Source: Nocardioides massiliensis
GTDB lineage: Bacteria > Actinomycetota > Actinomycetes > Propionibacteriales > Nocardioidaceae
Length of the DNA: 64,000 bases
Direction of reading: 5' to 3'
Assembly (NCBI RefSeq): GCF_030811215.1
Contig: NZ_JAUSQM010000001.1
Location: 124,001-188,000, forward strand
Program-made: the position numbers and the translations under genes
Shown: piece by piece, positions 15,154 through 24,195 of the stretch
Position numbering within the stretch: position 1 is the stretch's first letter
Layout: the number at the start of each line of letters is the position of its first letter
The notes under the pieces: model-generated
Seen by the model: the letters and a program-made list of their open reading frames with translations, nothing else
Told to the model about the DNA's origin: nothing
Databases searched by the model: none

Positions 15154-16284
15154 TCAAGACACCTCTTGGCGCTGCGTGCGGGCGCACTGCGACTGAGTGC
15201 AAGGTGGACGGGGCTTGGTACGGCGGCCGGCGCCATGGGACTCCCAGATCGCGTCCATGTTCTGCGAGCTGACGGCATCCCGCATGCGCGCGAGTGCGTT
15301 GTCCGAGTAGCGCGAATGCTTCTGCGAACCGAACTCGAAGACGTGTACGCACTGAGGATCGTCGTCGATCCCGAGATGCTCGCGGAGCGCCGCCGCCCTT
15401 GGGGCGGAGATCCGCAGCTTCTCCGCGAGATCGCGGGCGGGCCAGTGGTACTTCTTCTGTAGATCCACTTCGCGAACTGCCGCGGCATCCATCTCGGCAT
15501 CGTCTTCACCCTCGCGCACGAGCCTGACCGGCAGCGCGTCAGCGTGCTTGACGATCTTGACCTTGACCGTGAGGCCCTCCCCGCTGATGTCAGCCGCGAG
15601 GGGGGTCAGCTTGGGAAACACCTGCTGCCGCGACTTCCCGGCCTTGATGCCGTTCTCTACACGGTCCACATCTGAATCGCTGACCTTTGTGTCCTCGGCT
15701 ACGTGAGCCTCGAGTGCGAGAAGGGTGCGGATCTTGGCCCTGGCCTCCCCGCGTGCACGGCGCCCAGGCTTGAGCAGCTCGGCGATGTTGGCGTACTCGC
15801 TGTCCACGAGAGTAAGCAGATCTTGGGGGGCCTCTGTCGAGACTGGAAGTACTCGGTTGGGCAGGTGGTCGGCCAACCGCTGCTTGAACGCGCGATAGAG
15901 GAGTTCATCGAAGAGTGTCACGGCGGCGCGAGCGTGGAGATAGAGCAAGCCTTCCGAGACGTCGTTGAACCAGTGCTGCTCGTCGTCCCGCAGGGCATCG
16001 ACCGCGCGCAGGGTGCCTGCTTCGTCCTCCGTCACCTTCAGGCCAGCGAGTTGACGAGCTTGGTTGATCGCCGCGTCAAAGCTGATGCTGCGGCCGGTCT
16101 TCTTGTCGAAGACCTTGGCTCCGCGTTGGTACAGGGCTGCCTTGAGGAGCATCTCGAAGGAATGCTGAAGGTGAAGGAGCACGACAGTCGCCCGGCCGTC
16201 GTCGTGTGGGCTGTTGAACGCGGTCATCGCCGTTCGCATGGACGATAGCGCCTTACCGTGCAGCTTCCTCGCCGTCACCCTCAT
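15154..16284 (-). CDS. DUF3644 domain protein, restriction-operon accessory
   Basis: A 376-residue protein starting MRVTARKLHGKAL. The N-terminal block AMTAFNSPHDDGRATVVLLHLQHSFEMLLKAALYQRG and DEQHWFNDVSEGLLYLHARAAVTLFDELL match DUF3644, a helical HEPN-like domain often found in defence loci. The C-terminal part (about 250-350) is basic and mentions helix-turn-helix-like KLRISAPRAAALREHLGI, which may bind nucleic acid. It follows hsdR after 25 bp on the same strand and is the last gene of the operon. No function is established; HEPN-type RNase activity is a possibility only. The extreme C-terminus is Arg/Cys/Gln-rich and may be divergent. Confidence 0.72.
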   Translation of the reverse strand: MRVTARKLHGKALSSMRTAMTAFNSPHDDGRATVVLLHLQHSFEMLLKAALYQRGAKVFDKKTGRSISFDAAINQARQLAGLKVTEDEAGTLRAVDALRDDEQHWFNDVSEGLLYLHARAAVTLFDELLYRAFKQRLADHLPNRVLPVSTEAPQDLLTLVDSEYANIAELLKPGRRARGEARAKIRTLLALEAHVAEDTKVSDSDVDRVENGIKAGKSRQQVFPKLTPLAADISGEGLTVKVKIVKHADALPVRLVREGEDDAEMDAAAVREVDLQKKYHWPARDLAEKLRISAPRAAALREHLGIDDDPQCVHVFEFGSQKHSRYSDNALARMRDAVSSQNMDAIWESHGAGRRTKPRPPCTQSQCARTQRQEVS

Positions 16285-16309
16285 GGACAGGACCGTAATG
16301 GTCGACGCG

Positions 16310-19300
16310 TCACGAGGTGGCAGGCTCGTCGATCGCGGCCTCGTAGAACGCGTCCGCCAGCGCATAAATGACACCGTGGACTCCGGGGCCGTCGCTGAAG
16401 AAGTAGTCGGCCATGGCGTTGTGGGCGCCTTGGTTGTCGATGACGGCTTCGGTGACGGCAGCTTGGAAGTCCTGGGACTCCAGGAACTGCTTCTTGGAGT
16501 TCACTTGGGTCTGCTTGACCAGGTCCGGGTAGGCCAGCAACCGCTGGACGAGCCCGTTGACGAACTCGCGGATCTGGGACTCGGCGAACGAGTCGGCTCC
16601 GAACAGGTCGTTCATCTTGTCGATGACGACCTGCAGGGCGACGTACTTGGGTTCCTTCTTCGCACCGGTCCCGGCGGCGCTGATGCCCTTGAGCTGCCCG
16701 TCGCCAGTCAGGGAGATGTCGACATCGGCACTCCTGGTGTGCTTGACGCCGACCAGGACGACGTCGGTGAGGTCGACCTCGGCGAACACGGTGGATTCGG
16801 AGATGACCCGCTCCAGCAGGCGTAGGTAGATGGACAGCATCTCCAGGTAGGGGTCGCCGTAGTCGACGATCTGGCTCATGAAGTCGTAGAGCCGCACGTA
16901 GGTGCCAACGTCCTTGCGGAACAGATCGAGGGTGTTCAGGGTGACCTTGTCGTCCGCCTCGAGCGCTCGGGCGTAGCGGCGCGCGAAGTCGTGCTGTGCC
17001 GGACTGATCGCGGCGGAGAGTGCGTTGTTGCCCTTGCGGGTGACCCACAGTTCGGCGACCTTGCGGACGTCGTCCTCGGTGTAGATGCCGGCCTGGGCGA
17101 GCTTGGTCGCCAGGTGCACCACGACGTAGGGATCGGTCTCGGTCTCCAGGGTGGCGTTCTTAAAGTACGGCTCAAACGCGGCCTTGATGTCCTCGGGCTT
17201 GTTGACGAAGTCGATGACGAACGTCTTGCGCTTCTGCTCCCCCGACGCGGTGCGGTGGGTGCGGTTGAGCCGCGACAGGGTCTGCACCGCGGTCACCCCG
17301 GAGAGCTTCTTGTCGACGTACATCGCTGACAGGAGCGGCTGGTCAAAGCCGGTCTGGAACTTGTTGGCGACCAGCATGACCTTGTAGGTCTCGCCCTTGA
17401 ACGCCGCCGCGAGATCAGCGCCGGCGCCGGGGTTCATGTTGGCCTCGGTGAACTCGTCGTCCTTGTCCGGCGCCGGCCCCCAGTCCTCGCCCCAGACCTC
17501 GTCCTCGTCCATCCGCACCGCCCCGGAGAACGCCACCAGGGTCCGGTAGTTGTACGAGGCGTCCTCGGCGGCCCGCTTGGCGATGTAGGCGTCGATAGCC
17601 TTCTTGTACTTCACCGCGGCCTTGCGGGAGTCGGTCACCACCATCGCCTTGGCCTTGCCCTCGAGCAGATGGGCGACGTTCGCGTGGAAGTGCTCGACGA
17701 TGATCTGCACCTTCTGGCTGATGTTGGTCGGGTGTAGCCGCACCCACCGCATCAGGCCCTTGCGGGCCGCGCCCTCCTCCACCTCCTCCCCCGACTTAGC
17801 GTTGCCAGCGATCTTCAAGGCGGTCTCGTAGGACTGGTATCCCTTGAGGACGTCGAGGATGTAGCCCTCCTCGATCGCCTGCTTCATCGAGTACAGGTGG
17901 AACTCGCGCGGCTTGCCGTCTGGACCCTTGCGGCCGAACAGCTCCAGCGTCTTGTTCTTCGGCGTGGCAGTGAAGGCGAGATAGGAAATGTTGGGCGACT
18001 CCGCCCGCTCGGTCATCTCCGAGGCCAGGATCGACTCGACGTCGACCTCGCCGCCGTCCTCGATCTCCGTGATCTCTTCGGCCGTCAGAACCTGCTTGAG
18101 TTTGGAGGAGATCTGCCCGGACTGGGAGGAGTGGGCCTCGTCGGCGATGACAGCGAACTTCTTGCCCCTCAGTCCTGCGTCGGACTGGATCTCTTCCAGC
18201 GCGTGGGGGAAGGTCTGCACCGTCACCGCGATGATTAGCTCGCCGTTCCTCAGCGCGGTCGCCAGCAGGCTCGACTTCGACTTCGCGCCTGCCTTGCGGA
18301 CGTCCTCGGGGCTGATGGTGGCGACGATCTTGTTGCCGTCGAGCTGCCGGACCGCATCCTGCAGCTGCCCATCGAGCACCGTGCGGTCGACGACCACGAT
18401 GATCGAGTCGAAGACTTTCTCGTTGTCCACATGCAGCCGCGCCAACCGGTGCGCAGTCCACGCGATCGTGTTGGTCTTCCCTGACCCAGCCGAATGCTCG
18501 ATTAGATACCGCTGCCCGACGCCTTCCTCGGTGACCGCGGCCACGATGTTGGTGACCGCTTCCCACTGGTGGAAGCGAGGGAACAACATGGTGGTGCGCC
18601 GTACCGAGGTGCCGGTGGCGACGTCCCACTCCTCCTTGGTCTCCACCAGCATCAGCCGGCCGATGATGGTGAGCCAGGCGTCCTTCTCCCACACCCGTTC
18701 CCACAGGTACGCCGTCGCCGAGCGCCCGGCCGCGCCGGGCGGGTTGCCCGCCCCGGCGTCGTAGCCGGTGTTGAACGGCAGGAAGTGGGTCTTCTCCCCC
18801 TCCAACTTGGTGGTCATCGCAGCCAAGTCGTTAGAGACCGCGAAGTGCACCAATGCCCGGTGCCCGAACGACAGCAGCGGCTCGGGTCGCCCGTTCGTCA
18901 TGGGATTGCGGTGTCTGCGGTACTGCTGGATCGCCTCGTCCAGCGACTGGGTGAAGTCGGTCTTCAGCTCGACGGTGGCCACCGGGAGTCCGTTGACGAA
19001 GAACACCAGGTCGATGCTGCGCTGGTCGGCGGTGGAGAAGTGCACCTGCCGCATCACTCGCACCCGCATCGCCGCGTAGTGCGCGTTGGTCGTCGCGTTC
19101 AGCGTGGTCTCGGGGCGGAACTGGGCCAACTTCAACCGGCCGCCGCCGATGTACTGCACCCCGTTGCGCAGGATGTTCAGCGTGCCGCCGCCGTGCTCGA
19201 GCGGCTTGTCCAGCGCCGTGGTCAGCACGTCGAGGAACTTCGCCTGTGACCCGGCCGCCTTCAGGGCCTTCTCGTATGCCGCCTGCTGTGTCTCCCCCAG

Positions 19301-19438
19301 CCAGGCGAACAGATCCTCCGGGAACAGAGCCCGCTCCCGGTCGTAGCCGGCGTCGTCCACCGAGTACAGCCAGCCGTGGGCTTGGAGGTGCTCACAGATC
19401 TCGGCCTCGAAGGCGACCTCGTGATGGCCGGCCATCAC
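16310..19438 (-). CDS. hsdR: Type I restriction endonuclease subunit R
   Basis: A 1042-residue HsdR, the DNA-translocating and cleaving subunit of a type I restriction enzyme. The N-terminal nuclease domain has RSIDLVFFVNGLPVATVELKTDFTQ, the PD-(D/E)xK core (Asp, then ELK). The SF2 motor has Walker A LIEHSAGSGKTNTIAW, the DEAH box VIADEAHSSQSG, YLAFTATPKNKTLELFG and the late LMLVANKFQTGFDQPLL / VQTLSRLNRTH motif VI. Length and motif order are normal, so it looks intact. The start overlaps the stop of the DUF4268 gene (ATGA), coupling the two. Confidence 0.95.
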   Translation of the reverse strand: MMAGHHEVAFEAEICEHLQAHGWLYSVDDAGYDRERALFPEDLFAWLGETQQAAYEKALKAAGSQAKFLDVLTTALDKPLEHGGGTLNILRNGVQYIGGGRLKLAQFRPETTLNATTNAHYAAMRVRVMRQVHFSTADQRSIDLVFFVNGLPVATVELKTDFTQSLDEAIQQYRRHRNPMTNGRPEPLLSFGHRALVHFAVSNDLAAMTTKLEGEKTHFLPFNTGYDAGAGNPPGAAGRSATAYLWERVWEKDAWLTIIGRLMLVETKEEWDVATGTSVRRTTMLFPRFHQWEAVTNIVAAVTEEGVGQRYLIEHSAGSGKTNTIAWTAHRLARLHVDNEKVFDSIIVVVDRTVLDGQLQDAVRQLDGNKIVATISPEDVRKAGAKSKSSLLATALRNGELIIAVTVQTFPHALEEIQSDAGLRGKKFAVIADEAHSSQSGQISSKLKQVLTAEEITEIEDGGEVDVESILASEMTERAESPNISYLAFTATPKNKTLELFGRKGPDGKPREFHLYSMKQAIEEGYILDVLKGYQSYETALKIAGNAKSGEEVEEGAARKGLMRWVRLHPTNISQKVQIIVEHFHANVAHLLEGKAKAMVVTDSRKAAVKYKKAIDAYIAKRAAEDASYNYRTLVAFSGAVRMDEDEVWGEDWGPAPDKDDEFTEANMNPGAGADLAAAFKGETYKVMLVANKFQTGFDQPLLSAMYVDKKLSGVTAVQTLSRLNRTHRTASGEQKRKTFVIDFVNKPEDIKAAFEPYFKNATLETETDPYVVVHLATKLAQAGIYTEDDVRKVAELWVTRKGNNALSAAISPAQHDFARRYARALEADDKVTLNTLDLFRKDVGTYVRLYDFMSQIVDYGDPYLEMLSIYLRLLERVISESTVFAEVDLTDVVLVGVKHTRSADVDISLTGDGQLKGISAAGTGAKKEPKYVALQVVIDKMNDLFGADSFAESQIREFVNGLVQRLLAYPDLVKQTQVNSKKQFLESQDFQAAVTEAVIDNQGAHNAMADYFFSDGPGVHGVIYALADAFYEAAIDEPATS

Positions 19439-20394
19439 GAGATCACCGACTCGCTCGCGACCCGCGCACGTTGCGTCGCCGCGCGGAAACGCTCCATCGT
19501 GGAAATGAACCAGTCCATCAGCTCCTCGTGGGTGTCCAGGTCCATGACGTCGCCGCCCTCAGCGCGGTCCACATGGATACGACAGGCCTTCTTCGTCGGC
19601 AGCGGGTCGTAGGAGACCGGGGCGCCGAAGTCGGTGTCGATCTGGTCGCGGCAGGCCGCGATCCGCTCGAAGCCGAGGCGGTTCTCCTCCGCATCAGAAG
19701 AACCGAAGTAGAGCTCGACCCGCGGCCCGTTCCGGGTGAAGACCAGCGAGTACCACGCGATCGAGGATCCGAACGGCATCGTGATCCAGCTGCCCTTCGC
19801 GCCCTTGACCGAACGGGTCCAGTCGGGGTGCCGGTCGCGGATCCGACGCAACAGCTCGGTCCAGAACTCCAGATAGATGAGCTCGCGCTCCGTCGACGGT
19901 GTCGCAGAGGTCTCGGCATGGACCTGCTTCGTCCACTCGTTGGGTTGCGCCACCAGACGGAACAACGGGGCCGGTCGACTGTCGTCGATCTGCACGGCTG
20001 CTATCTCGACGCCGAAGAAGCGGGTGTTCTCATCCGTGCGCTCGTTCAACCAGTCCAACGCCGCTCGGTGCTCGTCTCGGAACGACGGCGCGCACCACAC
20101 GATCGTCTGCGGGTCGGTGCCCCCGGCGTAGGTCATGATCTGACCCAGGTGCCCATGGTCGGTCGGCCCGAGCTGATTCTCCACGATCACGACATTGCCG
20201 GTACCGACCTCCCGACCGATGAGGTCGAGCGAGAAACCACCGACCGGATGTTCAGCCGCGGTGAGCTCGAGCTCCATGCCCACCACGTCAGCGAGGACGT
20301 CGGCGTTCTGCAACATCCACTGGGTGAAGTCGTAGGCCTCGTGTTTCCACACGTCCCGCACCGGGACCACCTGCAGTCTGCTGAGGTCGGTCAT
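19435..20394 (-). CDS. DUF4268 domain protein embedded between hsdS and hsdR
   Basis: A 319-residue protein. The N-terminal half reads as a PD-(D/E)xK-like nuclease fold: GGFSLDLIGREVGTGNVVIVENQLGPTDHGHLGQIMTYAGG, with an Asp, then an E-x-Q in place of the more common E-x-K. The C-terminal half (about 175-300: FWTELLRRIRDRHPDWTRSVKGAKGSWITMPFG...ELYFGSSDAEENR) is the DUF4268 part. It begins one base after hsdS and overlaps hsdR by 4 nt, so it is an integral member of the operon. It could be a second nuclease, a modified-DNA sensor or a specificity helper; none is shown. Confidence 0.78.
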   Translation of the reverse strand: MTDLSRLQVVPVRDVWKHEAYDFTQWMLQNADVLADVVGMELELTAAEHPVGGFSLDLIGREVGTGNVVIVENQLGPTDHGHLGQIMTYAGGTDPQTIVWCAPSFRDEHRAALDWLNERTDENTRFFGVEIAAVQIDDSRPAPLFRLVAQPNEWTKQVHAETSATPSTERELIYLEFWTELLRRIRDRHPDWTRSVKGAKGSWITMPFGSSIAWYSLVFTRNGPRVELYFGSSDAEENRLGFERIAACRDQIDTDFGAPVSYDPLPTKKACRIHVDRAEGGDVMDLDTHEELMDWFISTMERFRAATQRARVASESVIS

Positions 20395-20395
20395 C

Positions 20396-21604
20396 TCAAG
20401 CTACCTCGTCTCGGACGTCGATCTGACCGGTCACTGCGGCGGTGATGAGCGCCGACCGTCGCTCGCGAGAGAGCTCGATGAATCGTTCCGTCTCTGCGAT
20501 GAGTTCGTCGATCTTCGCGGTCTGTTCGTCAACATGTCTGCCGATTGCCCGCTGCTCGTGTAGCCGAGGCAGCGGTAGCGCGAGCGGCAAGATCTGACCT
20601 ACTCCGATGCCTGGCTGCGCGGCAGTCATCGAGTACTGCCCTAAGTCCATCAAGCGCAACATGTGCGTGAGCCAGACCGGATCGACACCAGCGACTGGCG
20701 TAGCGACGATGGCATGTTCAGACGCCCAGAATTCGCCCTCGACGAGGTGCACGTTGCCGCATAGCGCCCCCTGCCGGCCGACCAGCACGAACGTCCCGCT
20801 GTGGGTACACGAGTCGGTGTATCCCCGAACCCCGTTGCCGCCGAAGACCCTGTAGGGCCCTTCCGGTTCGATCTGTTCCGCAGTGATGCTCACACCAGCT
20901 CGCATCTCGGCGATGACGTACCTAATACGAGTGACCTGCCAGTGGGCGGGGACCTCTGCGCCCGCAAGCCACGGCACCGGCGTCGGTACCGTGCTTGCCT
21001 GCGGGTCTAGTCCCTTAACAAGTGCGTGCTCGATAAGGCCGCTCCGACGCTCGCCAAGCAACTCGATGAGGCGCTGTTGTTCCTCGATGAGGGTGTCGAT
21101 GCGGACGGTCTCGCGGTCGAGGTAGTCGGCGACCGCCTGCTGCTCGTCCAGAGACGGCAGTGGGATGGTCAGGTTGTTGTAGCGCTCCGCGTTGAAGTTC
21201 TGAATGGTGCTGGTGATCGCTTCCGCTTGAACGGAAAACTGGAACTCTGCCGATTGCGTGCAGTAGTACGCGTACCGCGGAACGACCTTCCGTCCAGTTC
21301 GATACCTCACGAGGAAGCCTGCGTAGGCCATGCCTGCCGCGTCCGCCGGAACTAGAAACGCCCGTCCGACTGTGCCCGAGCGCGACAGCAAGAGATCGTT
21401 CGGCCGTAGGAGGTGGTCAGGCTCGACAGCGTCCTCCGGCACAAAGATCGCGCCATCTTCAGCCGCGAGTTTGCCGCCGGCCAAGTCGCTGGTGCGCAGG
21501 AGCCGGACGCCCTTGTCCACGTACGCCGACGCCGGGATGTTCAGTCCATAAGCGCCGCCTCCCTCGCACGTGTACTTGAGGCGCACTCGCGGCGACGCCG
21601 TCAC
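20396..21604 (-). CDS. hsdS: Type I restriction specificity subunit S
   Basis: A 402-residue HsdS with two target-recognition halves, each followed by a conserved helix: PLPSLDEQQAVADYLDRETVRIDTLIEEQQRLIELL (about 145-185) and PLPRLHEQRAIGRHVDEQTAKIDELIAETERFIELS (about 350-385). The two TRDs read the two halves of a split recognition site, which cannot be predicted here. The GTG start at 21604 overlaps the hsdM stop (GTGA). The two helical spacers are near-repeats of each other, as is usual. The gene looks full length. Confidence 0.93.
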   Translation of the reverse strand: MTASPRVRLKYTCEGGGAYGLNIPASAYVDKGVRLLRTSDLAGGKLAAEDGAIFVPEDAVEPDHLLRPNDLLLSRSGTVGRAFLVPADAAGMAYAGFLVRYRTGRKVVPRYAYYCTQSAEFQFSVQAEAITSTIQNFNAERYNNLTIPLPSLDEQQAVADYLDRETVRIDTLIEEQQRLIELLGERRSGLIEHALVKGLDPQASTVPTPVPWLAGAEVPAHWQVTRIRYVIAEMRAGVSITAEQIEPEGPYRVFGGNGVRGYTDSCTHSGTFVLVGRQGALCGNVHLVEGEFWASEHAIVATPVAGVDPVWLTHMLRLMDLGQYSMTAAQPGIGVGQILPLALPLPRLHEQRAIGRHVDEQTAKIDELIAETERFIELSRERRSALITAAVTGQIDVRDEVA

Positions 21605-23346
21605 CCCTCCACCTCCCGGAGTAAGTCGAGAATCTTGACGACCTGCTTCTCGAGGTCGGCGTCGATCTCGGCGAGGGGGCGGGGTGGAACGTACTTGTAG
21701 AAGTGGCGGGTGAAGGGGATCTCGTAGCCGGTCTTGGTTTTGGTCCAGTCGATCCAGGCGTCGGGGACGTGGGGTTTGACCTCGGTGTCGAAGTAGGTCT
21801 GGATGACCTCGGTCTTACCTGCGGCGCCAGCGGTGGAGCCGCCGTAGGTGAACGGGACATTCTCGGTGTCGCGCTTCTTGGTGTCGGGCTTGGGCTTGCC
21901 CTTGCGGTCGACGACCGGGTTGCCTGCTTCGTCGAGGAGGGGGCGTTCGACGGTGATGGTCCAGTAGCCGAAGTCGTCGTTGGACAGGACCTTGGAGTAG
22001 TCGGGGTCAGCGTCGGTGAAGTCGGTGTACAGCCGGAGCACCTCGGCGCGGTCGGTGTCGCTGATCTCGCGGCCCTTGGAGCCAAGGTTCTTGCGCATCT
22101 TGGTCCAGAACGAGGTGCCGTCGATGAGTTGCACCTTGCCCTTGCGGTCGGGGTGCTTGCTGTTGTCAAGGATCCAGATGTAGGTGGCGATGCCGGTGTT
22201 GAAGAACATGTTGGTCGGCAGCGCCACGATCGCTTCGACGAGGTCGTTCTCTAGCAGCCATTGGCGGATGTTGGAGGGCCCGGACCCGGCGCCGCCGTTA
22301 AACAGCGGCGAGCCGTTCATGACGATGCCGACCCGGCCGCCGCCGTCCTCGGGGGCGCGCATCTTGTGGGTCAGGTGAAGCAAAAAGAGCATCTGGCCGT
22401 CGGAGGTGGCCGGGAGGCCGGGGGCGAAGCGGCCGTAGGGGCCGGCTTCCTCGCGCTCCTTGGTGATGGCCTTGGCGTACTGCTTCCAGTCCACGCCGTA
22501 GGGCGGGTTCGACATGCAGAAGTCGAACCGGCGTCCCTTGAAGGCGTCGTCGGTGAGGGTGTTGCCGAACGCGATGTTGGTCGCGTCGTGGCCCTTGGCG
22601 AGCAGATCGGACTTGCAGATCGCGTAGGACTGGGGGTTGTACTCCTGGCCGTACAGGGTGAGCCGGGCGTCGGGGTTCTGGGCGAGCAGGTGTTCTTCGG
22701 CCAGGGAGAGCATGCCGCCGGTGCCGGCGGTGGGGTCGTAGAGGGTGCGGACGATGCCGGCCTCGGTGAGGTCGGCGTCCTTCTCGGCGAAGAGGAGGTC
22801 GACCAGCAGTTTGATGGCGTCGCGGGGCGTGTAGTGGTCGCCGGAGGTCTCGTTCGCGGCTTCGTTGAACTTGCGGATGATGTACTCGAAGGCGTCGCCC
22901 ATGTCGGAGTTCGACACCTTGTCGGGGTGGAGGTCGACGGCGCCGAAGGACTTGACGATCTCGCGGAGGAGGCTGGCTTTCTCGAGCGCGAGGATCTCCT
23001 TCTTGAAGTCGAAGTACTCGAACACGTCCACGTCCGGGGAGAACCGGTCGACGTAGTCGGTGAGGTTGTCCGCGAGCCCGTCGGCGTCGGCCAGGAGGTT
23101 AGCGAAGGAATAGTTCGAGGTGTTGTAGAACGGCCGCCCGGTGGCCTTGGTGACCTCGACCTTGAGCCGGTTGGGGTTCTCGTGCTCCGCTGCCAGCTTC
23201 CTCACCGTGTCGCGGTCGGGCTCGAGGATGCAGTCGAGTCTGCGCAGGATGGTGAACGGCAAGATCACCGTGCCGTATTGGTTGGGGCGGTATGGGCCGC
23301 GCAGCTGGTCGGCGATCGACCAGATGAAACTTCCGAGGGCGCTCAA
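21601..23346 (-). CDS. hsdM: Type I restriction DNA adenine methyltransferase subunit M
   Basis: A 581-residue HsdM that methylates adenine at the site read by HsdS. Motif I is DPTAGTGGML and the catalytic motif IV is MSNPPYGVDW, giving N6-adenine methylation. The N-terminus LSALGSFIWSIADQLRGPYRPNQYG is the conserved family start, so a TTG at 23346 is preferred, with AAGGA 6 nt upstream; the longer open frame starts in non-conserved sequence. The C-terminus continues into hsdS with GTGA overlap. It is the first gene of the operon. The promoter should lie in 23347-23600. Confidence 0.93.
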   Translation of the reverse strand: MSALGSFIWSIADQLRGPYRPNQYGTVILPFTILRRLDCILEPDRDTVRKLAAEHENPNRLKVEVTKATGRPFYNTSNYSFANLLADADGLADNLTDYVDRFSPDVDVFEYFDFKKEILALEKASLLREIVKSFGAVDLHPDKVSNSDMGDAFEYIIRKFNEAANETSGDHYTPRDAIKLLVDLLFAEKDADLTEAGIVRTLYDPTAGTGGMLSLAEEHLLAQNPDARLTLYGQEYNPQSYAICKSDLLAKGHDATNIAFGNTLTDDAFKGRRFDFCMSNPPYGVDWKQYAKAITKEREEAGPYGRFAPGLPATSDGQMLFLLHLTHKMRAPEDGGGRVGIVMNGSPLFNGGAGSGPSNIRQWLLENDLVEAIVALPTNMFFNTGIATYIWILDNSKHPDRKGKVQLIDGTSFWTKMRKNLGSKGREISDTDRAEVLRLYTDFTDADPDYSKVLSNDDFGYWTITVERPLLDEAGNPVVDRKGKPKPDTKKRDTENVPFTYGGSTAGAAGKTEVIQTYFDTEVKPHVPDAWIDWTKTKTGYEIPFTRHFYKYVPPRPLAEIDADLEKQVVKILDLLREVEG

Positions 23347-23634
23347 GATGGTCCTTACGACGGGCGTCGGGGTCGGGCCCTGGAGTCCGCGGCTCCGGGG
23401 AGCCAGGCGGAGGAGTCCAGGACCGTCTTGTCTCATCTTGACTCACCGCGGCAGAACTCTCAGCCGAACCCTCGCGCCGATTCGGGCCGGTCCTTGCGGT
23501 CTCGTCCCGGCCAGCAGTACCGACTGTCGGTGCTCTGCTGATCGGCGCAGTCGCTGCACGGGAGGGCATTCAGCAGCTTCTTGATCGCCGAAGGGGCTGG
23601 AGAGCAGATGCGCTCTCCGGCCCCTCGTGGTGGA
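23347..23634. other. Intergenic stretch upstream of hsdM
   Basis: No convincing gene on either strand. It must hold the hsdM promoter, but I see no clear hexamer pair. Confidence 0.4.
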
Positions 23635-23866
23635 TCAGGCGGCGTTGTTGATCACGCGCAGTCCCCAGGCGTACTCGGCTGGGAGGTCTTCGGGGACCTC
23701 CGCCGCGCGGTTGCAGGTGATGCAATGACGCGGGTCGATGTCGGGCTCGAAGTGCAGCAGGCACGCTTCCCAGCCGGCGAGCGCATCGAGTAGCGCTTTC
23801 CGTCTGGGATGCGGGTGGCGATGGCTTCCTCGGCGGCGTCGGGATCTCAAGAAGCTCCTCGGCCAT
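23635..23866 (-). pseudogene. Small frameshifted hypothetical gene
   Basis: An ATG at 23866 opens MAEELLEIPTPPRKPSP in one frame. The coherent remainder, RKALLDALAGWEACLLHFEP, then DIDPRHCITCNRAAEVPEDLPAEYAWGL, ends RVINNAA at 23635 in another frame. The two parts together look like one short protein with a CxxC broken by a frameshift. I do not recognise the family. Confidence 0.35.
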
Positions 23867-23970
23867 GGGCAGTTGCCCGCCGGCAGTGCCGTGGGCGGTG
23901 ACTCGTGCGCAACGTCGGATGATGTCCAATTAGTTGCGGATGAGCAGGATCTCGGCGGCGAAAAGGCACT

Positions 23971-24186
23971 TACGCGCTGCGCTCCGCAGTCGAAGCCGTC
24001 TTCGGCAACCTCAAGAACCCCGGCACCGAGGACGTCCGCCGCGGGTTCATGCAAGTGGTCGGGCTACCTCTCGTCACCCTCGCCTTCGCGGGCGCCGCCT
24101 GCTACAACATCCGCATCCTGGACAAGTACCACCGCGAGACCGGCGACACGCCGCAGCACCCACTCTTGAACCACCCCGTGACCTGA
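23971..24186 (+). pseudogene. C-terminal remnant of a transposase-like protein
   Basis: The open frame without a start reads YALRSAVEAVFGNLKNPGTE, then DVRRGFMQVVGLPLVTLAFAGAA and CYNIRILDKYHRETGDTPQHPLLNHPVT, ending at TGA 24184-24186. The E-x-x-F-G-N-L-K pattern resembles the last acidic residue region of actinobacterial DDE-type transposases. Nothing upstream continues it, so only the 3' end of an element survives next to the IS1634-type gene. Confidence 0.5.
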
Positions 24187-24195
24187 CTCGTGCCA

